From Geodermatophilaceae bacterium (lineage in GTDB: Bacteria > Actinomycetota > Actinomycetes > Mycobacteriales > Geodermatophilaceae), in contig JACCSC010000089.1 of NCBI GenBank assembly GCA_013813215.1, forward strand, positions 1-6,200: a stretch of DNA of 6,200 bases, in the 5' to 3' direction. Below, one piece after another: positions 1 to 5,139 of the stretch; positions within the stretch are counted from its first letter, which is position 1; every line of letters starts with the position of its first letter. The notes below the pieces were generated by a model, which worked only from the letters and a program-made list of their open reading frames with translations, searched no databases and was not told the origin of the DNA. Position numbers and translations under genes: made by a program.

Positions 1-691
1 GCCAGCCCGGGATGCCGCGCACCCGCCCGTCGAGCCGGGACCGGTGCAACGCCTCGTCGCTGCAGTGGCAGACCACCACCGACAGCCGCCCACCGTGGCC
101 GGTGACCTGCCGCTCCCACTCCTGCGCTGTCGTGTCGTCGAGCAGGCAGTCCAGGATCGCGGACTGGCCGAGCAGGAGCTGGCGGGTCATGAGCGTGCCC
201 AACAGGTTGCGGTAGAGCCCGGTCATCGTCGCCCTCGGGACACCGGTCAACACACCCCACGGGGCGAGGGCACCGAGCAGCCAGTCCCCTGCGAAACACG
301 GTGTGTCAGTCGCGGTGGCGAGCCGGTCGGCCAGTGTGGACTTCCCCGTCCCGGGCAGCCCGGTGAACACCACAACGGACCGGTCGGCCGGCTCCGCGCC
401 CAGCCGCGCCGCCTGACCCCCGGTGAGCCGCAGTCTGGCCTTGGTGGCGCCGGGGACTTCGGGTTCGGCCGGTGCGTCGGTCAACCGCCACCAGCGCTCC
501 CGCCCCGGACTGGGCACTTCGGCCACGAGGCCGTGTCGCGCCAGCTGCCGCAGGTGGTAGCTGGTGGCGCCGGTCGAGACGGCCAGCTCGGTCGCCAGCG
601 AGGTGGCCGTGCCCTGCGGACGCGCGTGCAGCGCGGCGACGAGCTGACTGCGAAGTGGGTGGGCCAACCCCTTCGCCCGAGCCGTGTCCAC
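1..691 (-). CDS. ArsR-like HTH fused to P-loop kinase-like ATPase (C-terminus beyond window)
   Basis: The minus strand reads openly from a GTG at 691 to the window edge, giving 230 visible residues. Residues about 8-69 form a winged helix-turn-helix of the ArsR/HTH_20 kind, with a recognition-helix region TSYHLRQLARHGLV and wing residues GRERWWRL. After a linker of about 35 residues comes a P-loop domain: beta strand VVVF, then Walker A GLPGTGKST (111-119, Lys117). The stretches FAGDWLLGALAP, LGQSAILDCLLDD and HRSRLDGRVRGIPGW match the AAA_33-type small kinase-like family, whose members are usually stand-alone. Family knowledge suggests phosphorylation of an unknown small molecule. The inference is a DNA-binding sensor whose output depends on ATP or substrate, by loose analogy to NadR. 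The start is uncertain: GTG 691 lacks a Shine-Dalgarno sequence and may be leaderless, while an in-frame TTG at 721 has AAAGGA four bases upstream but lies inside the palindrome. The gene is divergent from the DUF885 gene at 769. Confidence 0.85.
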   Translation of the reverse strand, partial: MDTARAKGLAHPLRSQLVAALHARPQGTATSLATELAVSTGATSYHLRQLARHGLVAEVPSPGRERWWRLTDAPAEPEVPGATKARLRLTGGQAARLGAEPADRSVVVFTGLPGTGKSTLADRLATATDTPCFAGDWLLGALAPWGVLTGVPRATMTGLYRNLLGTLMTRQLLLGQSAILDCLLDDTTAQEWERQVTGHGGRLSVVVCHCSDEALHRSRLDGRVRGIPGW

Positions 692-698
692 GGTGCCG

Positions 699-704
699 AA
701 GCTA
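699..704 (-). promoter_or_regulatory. Possible -10 element for the HTH-kinase gene
   Basis: The minus strand reads TAGCTT here, matching the actinobacterial TANNNT -10 pattern. It ends seven bases before GTG 691, the spacing expected if transcription starts at the GTG itself (a leaderless mRNA). In that case the palindrome at 710-727 would cover the spacer and -35 zone, a typical repressor position. No recognisable -35 hexamer is present, and short matches of this kind arise by chance. Confidence 0.3.
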
Positions 705-709
705 GCAGA

Positions 710-727
710 GAAACTTTGCAAAGTTTC
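710..727. promoter_or_regulatory. Perfect 18-bp palindrome, candidate operator
   Basis: GAAACTTTGCAAAGTTTC is its own reverse complement over all 18 bases and has no spacer. It is strikingly AT-rich for this GC-rich region. It sits between the divergent HTH-kinase gene (GTG 691) and the DUF885 gene (ATG 769), 18 bases before the first and 41 bases before the second. Dimeric ArsR-type regulators bind inverted repeats of this size, so the adjacent HTH protein is the natural candidate binder, with autoregulation and possible control of the divergent genes. The function is inferred from position and symmetry only. Confidence 0.65.
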
Positions 728-768
728 CTTTGGCAGCCGGCGCGCCAGCCTCCTGTCAGGATGCGGGC

Positions 769-1968
769 ATGGACATCGCGGCTGAGTACGTGCGGCTCGG
801 GCTGCGCTTCGACCGGATCGAGGAAGGCTTCGTCGACGCCTACACCGGCGATCCCGCGGTGCGGGCGGCGGTGCTCGACGAGTCGTCACCGGAGCCGGCC
901 GAGCTGGCGCGCCGGGCCCGCGAGCTGCTGGCCGAGTTGCCGTCGGCCGGGTTGGCCCCCGATCGGGCGGCCTACCTGCAGGCCCAGCTCACCGGACTGG
1001 AGTGCAGCGCCCGGAAGTTCGCTGGGCAGGACGTCGGCTTCGTCGAGGAGGTAGCGGCGTACTTCCAGGTCGACATCACAGCGGGAGCCGAGTCCGACTA
1101 CGTCGCCGCGCACGACGCGCTGGATGCGCTGTTGCCCGGCCCGGGTGCCCTGGCCGAGCGCTACGCGGTCCACCGGCGCCTGGACGAGTGCCCCCCCGAC
1201 CGGCTGGAGACCGTCGTCCACGAGCTGTCCGGGGCGTTGCGCGAGCGGGTCCGGCAGGACTACGGCCTGCCCGAGGTGGAGACGGTGCAGTACGACGTCG
1301 TGACCGACAAGCCATGGTCGGGCTTCAACTACTACCTCGGCGACTACCGCTCGCAGGTCGCCATCAACGCCGACCTGCCGCACCGGCTGTCCCAGCTACC
1401 GCACCTGGTCGCGCACGAGTCCTACCCCGGTCACCACACCGAGCACTGCCGCAAGGAACGCGGCCTGGTCGAGCGGGACCATCAGGTCGAGCACACCATC
1501 TTCCTGGTCAACACCCCGGAGTGCCTGATGGCCGAGGGGTTGGCCGATCTCGGGGTGACCGCGACCATCGGGCGTGGCTGGGGCCCCTGGGCGCAGGAGA
1601 TCCTGGCCGACTTGGGCCTGCGGATCGACGGCGAACTCGCCGAGGCCGTCGCGGGGGCGAGCGCGGGCCTGGACCGGGTCCGCCAGGACGCCGCGCTGAT
1701 GCTGCACGACCGGCACGCCACGGAGGACGACGTCGTCGCCTTTCTCCGGCAGTGGTTGCTGGTGCCGGAGGACCGGGCGCGGCAGATGCTGCGCTTCCTC
1801 GCCCATCCGCTGTGGCGGGCGTACACGTCGACGTACGTCGAGGGCTACCGGCTGCTCTCGGCGTGGCTGGCCGCCCGCCCGGCCGGTACGCCGCTGGCGG
1901 ACCGCTTCCTGCGGCTCCTCGACGAGCCGCTCACGCCCGCTGCCGTCCGCGCCGAACTGGCGGCATGA
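769..1968 (+). CDS. DUF885-type putative metallohydrolase
   Basis: This gene encodes a 399-residue, apparently soluble protein with no signal peptide or membrane segment. The signature is HESYPGHH at residues 216-223, the HExxPGHH-type motif of DUF885 proteins, which are predicted zinc-dependent hydrolases or peptidases. A second conserved block, MAEGLADLG, places Glu256 about 40 residues later, where a third metal ligand would be expected. The segment WSGFNYYLGDYRSQVAINAD before the motif is also family-like. ATG 769 was chosen because AGGA (758-761) stands seven bases upstream; an in-frame TTG at 730 would add 13 residues but lies next to the palindrome and has no better ribosome site. The stop overlaps the ATG at 1965 (ATGA), suggesting coupled translation with the following frame. 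It is divergent from the HTH-kinase gene and may share its operator. The substrate is unknown; the family call is strong and the chemistry is inferred. Confidence 0.85.
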   Translation: MDIAAEYVRLGLRFDRIEEGFVDAYTGDPAVRAAVLDESSPEPAELARRARELLAELPSAGLAPDRAAYLQAQLTGLECSARKFAGQDVGFVEEVAAYFQVDITAGAESDYVAAHDALDALLPGPGALAERYAVHRRLDECPPDRLETVVHELSGALRERVRQDYGLPEVETVQYDVVTDKPWSGFNYYLGDYRSQVAINADLPHRLSQLPHLVAHESYPGHHTEHCRKERGLVERDHQVEHTIFLVNTPECLMAEGLADLGVTATIGRGWGPWAQEILADLGLRIDGELAEAVAGASAGLDRVRQDAALMLHDRHATEDDVVAFLRQWLLVPEDRARQMLRFLAHPLWRAYTSTYVEGYRLLSAWLAARPAGTPLADRFLRLLDEPLTPAAVRAELAA

Positions 1969-2351
1969 GCTCTCCTGACAGCGCGCAACTGCCGCTGCAC
2001 TGGCCCTCGGCCTGGCCCTCGATGTGGCCGGCCTTGCGCGACCGGCTGGTCGTCGTCGCGCTGACCAGCGGTTTGGTCGTGGCGGGTTTAGCCCGCTTCG
2101 GCGACCTCGGGCTGAGCTGGTGGGTGGCCCTCGTCCCGTTCGTCGCCCTCGTCAGGCCGCTGACCCGCCCGGTCCGGTTCCGGCGGGCCATCCAACGAGC
2201 GGCCGAGCGACGAACGCTGAACGTGCAGTATTCGACAGACGGCTTATGCGTGAGCGTGCCGCGGCGTCACATCACGGCCCGGGTCGCCGGCGACGGTGGT
2301 GTCACGTACGGGGTGCGCTGCTTTGGGCGAGCGGCGGAAGGGGGCTCCATC
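1965..2351 (+). CDS. Possible small membrane ORF, or N-terminal extension of the hemerythrin protein
   Basis: An ATG at 1965 overlaps the upstream stop as ATGA and opens a frame that runs without a stop into the hemerythrin gene at 2352. Its first residues repeat Trp-Pro three times (positions 13-22). Two hydrophobic segments follow, about residues 28-43 and 50-63, and then an Arg-rich stretch (RFRRAIQRAAERR), consistent with a small two-pass membrane protein. Codons to about 2200 end almost always in G or C. From about 2205 to 2350 codon use is much less biased (CAA, CGA, ACA, TTA, TAT), which suggests noncoding sequence. Possible explanations are a true membrane-anchored hemerythrin fusion of 343 residues, a separate small membrane protein whose stop was lost, or an accidental open frame. 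No good Shine-Dalgarno sequence precedes 1965, so translation would depend on coupling. Confidence 0.4.
2336..2344 (+). promoter_or_regulatory. Strong ribosome binding site fixing the hemerythrin start
   Basis: GGAAGGGGG ends seven bases before ATG 2352, among the strongest Shine-Dalgarno matches in the window. Because the reading frame is open far upstream, this site is the main reason to place the hemerythrin start at 2352 rather than 1965. Confidence 0.65.
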
Positions 2352-2996
2352 ATGGCGGTGAAGCAGGCCGAGGACGGCCTCCTGCTGCGCGTCGTCCACG
2401 ACGCCTTCCGGCGCGACGCCGACCACCTGGCCCGAGCGGTCGAGCAGGGGGCGCTGGCCGATCCCGCGCGACGCCGGGCCGTCCTGAACGGCTGGGACGT
2501 GTTCGCGCGGCAGCTGCGCCGGCACCACGCCAGCCAGGACGAGTTCCTGTGGCCGGCCCTGCGCGGTTACCTGCTGGCCCGCCCGGACGAGACAACGCTC
2601 ATCGACGCGATGGAAGTCGAGCATCAGCGGATCGAGCCCCTCATCAGCGCCGTCGACACCGCTGTGCACGCTGGTGATCTCGGCTGGCTGGCCGAAGCGG
2701 CCGCGCGCCTGCGTTCGGAGCTGCTCGGACACCTGCGGCACGAGGAGGACGACGCCGTACCGCTCCTGCTCACGGTGTTCTCCGAGCCGGACTGGCGCGC
2801 GTTCTCCGCCGCACAACGCAAGGCCGCCGGGCGCAAGGGCGTGGCCGAGTTCTTCCCCTACATCCTCGCCGAGGCCGATCCCGAGCGCGCCGAGCGTGTC
2901 ACCGCCCGGCTTTCGGCCTCGGCGCGTTGGGCCTTGCGCCACCGCTGGCAGCCGCGCTTCGCCGGCCGGCCGCGCTGGGAGACCGTGCCCCACTAG
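2352..2996 (+). CDS. Hemerythrin (HHE cation-binding) domain protein
   Basis: The product from ATG 2352 has 214 residues. The hemerythrin four-helix bundle spans roughly residues 10-140 and shows the expected metal-ligand pattern: His16 in the first helix (VVHDAFRRD), His58-His59 followed by Asp63-Glu64 (HHASQDEFLWP), His91 (MEVEHQRIEP), and His127 with His130-Glu131 (HLRHEED). Such domains hold a non-haem di-iron centre and bind oxygen or sense oxygen, nitric oxide or iron; which one applies here cannot be read from sequence. The C-terminal 70 residues, rich in Arg, Ala and Trp (SARWALRHRWQPRF), fall outside the bundle and resemble tails of actinobacterial hemerythrin-like proteins. It lies downstream of the DUF885 gene on the same strand. 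A 343-residue form starting at 1965 is possible. Confidence 0.85.
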   Translation: MAVKQAEDGLLLRVVHDAFRRDADHLARAVEQGALADPARRRAVLNGWDVFARQLRRHHASQDEFLWPALRGYLLARPDETTLIDAMEVEHQRIEPLISAVDTAVHAGDLGWLAEAAARLRSELLGHLRHEEDDAVPLLLTVFSEPDWRAFSAAQRKAAGRKGVAEFFPYILAEADPERAERVTARLSASARWALRHRWQPRFAGRPRWETVPH

Positions 2997-3098
2997 CCCG
3001 TCCGTCGGGGGCGCGTGTCGATGCCCGCCGCCGCTGCTGGGCGGCCGTAGCGTGACCGCTGGCGGGCCGAGGCCCGGGCCGCCCGGGGAGGCCCAAGG
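2997..3098. other. GC-rich intergenic stretch with hairpin potential
   Basis: Between the hemerythrin stop and the candidate small ORF the sequence is nearly all G and C. It can form a CGGGCC/GGCCCG hairpin (3063-3076) and a small CCCG/CGGG one (2997-3009). Neither is followed by a T tract, so an intrinsic terminator cannot be claimed. No convincing promoter was seen, so it is unclear whether phoH is transcribed from here or by read-through. Confidence 0.35.
3085..3091 (+). promoter_or_regulatory. Ribosome binding site for the candidate small ORF
   Basis: GGGGAGG lies seven bases before ATG 3099. It is a near-ideal Shine-Dalgarno match and spacing, and the main support for translation of the 41-residue ORF. 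Confidence 0.45.
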
Positions 3099-3224
3099 AT
3101 GCTGCGGCACGGCAGCGCGAGGGCCGGCACCGCCCTCCGCGTGGCGCGCGAGTGGGCCGACCGGACCTTCGCAAAGGCAGGCCGGTGCCCGGCCTGCGGG
3201 AGAGCCCGTGGCTGCTCAGACTGA
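3099..3224 (+). CDS. Candidate 41-residue ORF overlapping the phoH start
   Basis: ATG 3099 has a well-spaced GGGGAGG. The ORF ends at TGA 3222-3224, 17 bases inside the phoH gene in a different frame. It encodes a basic peptide with AREWADRTFAKAGRCPACG in its middle and a CPAC pair (Cys30, Cys33) plus Cys39. The first 23 codons after the ATG all end in G or C, better than the competing frames, after which the bias weakens. The overlap would couple its translation to phoH. A short upstream ORF called phoAT has been described ahead of mycobacterial phoH2 and proposed as an antitoxin partner. This ORF holds the same position, but I cannot show homology. The Cys codons fall in a hairpin-forming stretch, so the CxxC pattern could be accidental. 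Confidence 0.4.
   Translation: MLRHGSARAGTALRVAREWADRTFAKAGRCPACGRARGCSD
3177..3197 (+). promoter_or_regulatory. Hairpin abutting the phoH ribosome binding site
   Basis: GCAGGCCGG, a TGC loop and CCGGCCTGC form a perfect nine-base-pair stem. Its last base is immediately followed by the GGGAGAG ribosome binding site (3198-3204) of phoH. In mRNA it could limit ribosome access or be opened by ribosomes translating the overlapping small ORF. There is no T tract, so it does not look like an intrinsic terminator. Chance hairpins are common at this GC content. Confidence 0.4.
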
Positions 3225-4536
3225 GTCGATTCCGGACGTGCGTGGGCGTCGGCGTACCTACGTCTTGGACACCAGCGTGCTGCTGTCCGACCCCGGCGCG
3301 CTATTGCGCTTCTGCGAGCACGACCTGGTGCTGCCCCTGGTCGTCATCGGTGAGCTGGAGGCCAAGCGGCACCATCCCGAACTCGGCTGGTTCGCCCGGC
3401 AGTCGCTGCGGGTCCTCGACGATCTGCGGATCCGGTTCGGCCGGCTGGACGCGCCGGTCCCCGTCGGTGACCAGGGCGGCACCGTCCACGTCGAGTTGAA
3501 CCACAGCGATCCCGCGGTCCTGCCGGCCGGATTCCGGACCGACTCCAACGACGCCCGCATCCTGGCCGTCGCGCTGAATCTGGCCGCCGAGGGCAATGAC
3601 GTCGTCTTGGTCACCAAGGACATGCCGCTGCGGGTCAAGGCGGCCGCGGTCGGCCTGAGCGCGGATGAGTACCGCGCGCACAACGCCGTGGACGCCGGCT
3701 GGACCGGGATGGCCGAGCTTGAGGTCTCCCCCATCGAGATGCAGCAGCTGTACGACGACCGCCTCGTGTTCCTGCCGGAGGCGGCCGAACTGCCCTGCCA
3801 CACCGGCCTGGTCCTGCTCGCCGGACAGGGCTCGGCGCTGGGCCGGGTCACCCACGACAAGCAGGTCCGGCTGGTCCGAGCCGACCGCGAGGTCTTCGGC
3901 CTGCACGGCCGCTCCGCCGAGCAGCGAGTCGCCCTGGATCTGCTCCTGGACCCCGACGTCGGCATCGTCTCCCTCGGCGGGCGGGCCGGCACCGGCAAGT
4001 CCGCGCTGGCCCTGTGCGCCGGGCTGGACAGCGTCCTGGAGCGGCGGGCGCACCGCAAGGTGATCGTCTTCCGCCCGCTGTACGCCGTCGGCGGCCAGGA
4101 GCTCGGCTACCTGCCTGGCAACGAGGGCGAGAAGATGTCCCCCTGGGCACAGGCGGTGTTCGACACCCTGGGCGCCTTGGCATCGAGCGCGGTGGTCGAG
4201 GAGGTGCTGGACCGGGGGATGCTCGAGGTACTGCCGCTGACCCACATCCGGGGGCGCTCCTTGCACGACGCTTTCGTGATCGTGGACGAGGCCCAGTCTC
4301 TGGAACGCGGCGTCCTGCTCACTGTCCTGTCCCGCCTGGGCACCGGCTCCCGCGTGGTCCTCACGCACGACGTGGCGCAGCGGGACAACCTGCGGGTCGG
4401 CCGGCACGACGGCATCACCGCGGTGATCGAGGCGCTCAAGGGCCACCCGCTGTTCGCGCACGTCACGCTGACCCGCTCCGAGCGCAGCCCGATCGCGGCG
4501 CTGGTCACCGAAATGCTGGAGGACCTGCCGCTCTGA
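3208..4536 (+). CDS. phoH: PIN-PhoH family protein (PhoH2-type RNase/ATPase)
   Basis: The product has 442 residues, normal for this two-domain family. The N-terminal PIN nuclease domain (about 16-145) keeps its acidic residues: Asp21 in YVLDTSVLLSDP, Glu49 in VIGELEAKRH, Asp115 in SNDARIL and Asp138 in LVTKDMPLR. A middle region of about 100 residues follows. The C-terminal PhoH ATPase (about 235-442) has Walker A GRAGTGKS (258-265, Lys264), Walker B AFVIVDEAQSL (Asp360, Glu361) and a later THDVAQRDN motif. PhoH2 proteins from mycobacteria have been reported as RNA helicases coupled to RNase activity, so this protein is probably a cytosolic RNA-processing enzyme. The GTG start at 3208 was chosen for GGAG five bases upstream and for a length that places the PIN domain near the N-terminus; the frame is open further upstream but without a better start. 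It is convergent with the NTF2-like gene, with five bases between stops. Confidence 0.95.
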   Translation: MAAQTESIPDVRGRRRTYVLDTSVLLSDPGALLRFCEHDLVLPLVVIGELEAKRHHPELGWFARQSLRVLDDLRIRFGRLDAPVPVGDQGGTVHVELNHSDPAVLPAGFRTDSNDARILAVALNLAAEGNDVVLVTKDMPLRVKAAAVGLSADEYRAHNAVDAGWTGMAELEVSPIEMQQLYDDRLVFLPEAAELPCHTGLVLLAGQGSALGRVTHDKQVRLVRADREVFGLHGRSAEQRVALDLLLDPDVGIVSLGGRAGTGKSALALCAGLDSVLERRAHRKVIVFRPLYAVGGQELGYLPGNEGEKMSPWAQAVFDTLGALASSAVVEEVLDRGMLEVLPLTHIRGRSLHDAFVIVDEAQSLERGVLLTVLSRLGTGSRVVLTHDVAQRDNLRVGRHDGITAVIEALKGHPLFAHVTLTRSERSPIAALVTEMLEDLPL

Positions 4537-4537
4537 C

Positions 4538-4548
4538 GGGCTCAGCCC
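4538..4548. terminator. Weak symmetrical hairpin between convergent stops
   Basis: GGGCTCAGCCC is an inverted repeat centred between the phoH stop (4534-4536) and the minus-strand stop (4542-4544), overlapping the latter. It is short, effectively four pairs with a three-base loop, and has no T tract on either strand. It could serve both transcripts, but its position is the only support. Confidence 0.2.
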
Positions 4549-4972
4549 ATGGGCGTGAGCACCGCGATCTGGTAGCCGTCAGTCCTTTCGACGAGCTGGT
4601 AACAGAATCGCTCGCGCGGTTGGCCGTCGTAGGACCAGGTGACATCGGCCCAGAGACTGCCCGGCGCCTCGGCCATGACGACGACGTCCCGGTCGATGGC
4701 GTCGACGCCGTCGTACTGGTTCCAGGACGCGGCGAAGAACTCCTCGGTCTCATGGGCGTCGCTGACCGAAATGGCATTACCGGGAACAGGATGAGGGAGG
4801 GGACTGCGTACAGTCCCGAGATCGCCATCTCCTCGCGGGCCAGCAGCGCGGCCGCGTAGCGCTCGAAGAACTGCTCTGTGCGCGGCTCGCCGCCGCCTCC
4901 CGCGACGGACACCTGGGGCTGCGTCGGGTCGAACGCCAGCAAGGGCTGATCGAACGGCTGTACGCCGCCCAC
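4542..4972 (-). pseudogene. NTF2/SnoaL-like protein gene with apparent frameshift
   Basis: Two minus-strand frames each hold part of one plausible protein. The upstream frame gives TEQFFERYAAALLAREEMAISGLYAV and SLILFP. The downstream frame continues GNAISVSDAHETEEFFAAS, then WNQYDGVDAIDRDVVVMAEA, SLWADVTWSYDGQPRERFCY and QLVERTDGYQIAVLTPMG, ending at TGA 4542. Joined, they read like an alpha+beta NTF2/SnoaL-like domain, a fold shared by many small enzymes and binding proteins; no specific function is implied. The break lies at about 4781-4784, where the minus strand reads TTCCCGGTAAT; one extra C would restore the frame. The start is uncertain. GTG 4912 gives about 123 residues after correction, normal for the fold, while GTG 4972 adds 20; neither has a Shine-Dalgarno sequence. 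It may be a real pseudogene or a sequencing error in a C run. Confidence 0.65.
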
Positions 4973-4983
4973 GAGGAGTGAGC

Positions 4984-5133
4984 TTGTGGCGTACCGGCGT
5001 CCTCACCCCGCTTGCGTTCGATCTGCCGGAGGTGGCCGCGCTCATGTCCAGCCTGGCGGTGCTCGGGCCGACTGCCAGCCAGAGCGCCGGGTCGGCGATG
5101 CGCAAGCTGGCTGAAGCGCTGAGCCGGGTCTAG
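4984..5133 (+). CDS. Candidate 49-residue ORF, unknown function
   Basis: A TTG at 4984 is preceded by GAGGAG (4973-4978) at five-base spacing and opens a frame ending at TAG 5131-5133. The peptide begins WRTGVLTPLAFDLPEVAALM after the start residue and ends MRKLAEALSRV, suggesting one or two amphipathic helices. Nearly all codons end in G or C. An in-frame GTG at 4978 is an alternative start that overlaps a TGA of another forward frame as GTGA. No family is recognised. Its stop shares the four-base CTAG with the fumarase stop on the other strand, and the opposite frame here has no plausible protein. It could be a real small gene, the end of a decayed longer gene, or a chance frame. Confidence 0.4.
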   Translation: MWRTGVLTPLAFDLPEVAALMSSLAVLGPTASQSAGSAMRKLAEALSRV

Positions 5134-5139
5134 CCCGGC
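5123..5139. terminator. Hairpin spanning both convergent stop codons
   Basis: GCCGGG, loop TCTAG and CCCGGC form a perfect six-pair stem. Its loop contains the CTAG that supplies the TAG stop of fumC on the minus strand and of the small forward ORF on the plus strand. The structure is the same on both strands and could act as a bidirectional, T-less terminator or mRNA 3' end stabiliser. It has no T tract, so intrinsic termination is unproven. Confidence 0.35.

Noticed and set aside
44..1054. Long plus-strand open frame over the left end
   Set aside because: It is antisense to the HTH-kinase gene and then enters the DUF885 gene in the wrong frame; it is rich in Arg, Gly and Pro and has no recognisable domain.
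2216..2351. Possible riboswitch or structured RNA before the hemerythrin gene
   Set aside because: The stretch is weakly coding-like and GC-rich, but I could match it to no known riboswitch core and found no convincing stem set.
2244..3110. Minus-strand open frame opposite the hemerythrin gene
   Set aside because: The plus strand has clear hemerythrin ligand motifs; the antisense product has no family-like pattern.
2674..3207. Upstream in-frame extension of phoH
   Set aside because: The frame is open by chance through the hemerythrin gene; codon bias is poor there and GTG 3208 has a good ribosome site and gives the normal family length.
3301..4461. 386-codon minus-strand open frame opposite phoH
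   Set aside because: It mirrors the PIN-PhoH gene, which has intact motifs in both domains; long antisense frames are expected at this GC content.
4014..4859. Plus-strand frame overlapping the end of phoH and the NTF2-like gene
   Set aside because: It is a shifted shadow of phoH that then reads antisense to the NTF2-like gene; composition is Arg/Gly/Ala-rich without a domain.
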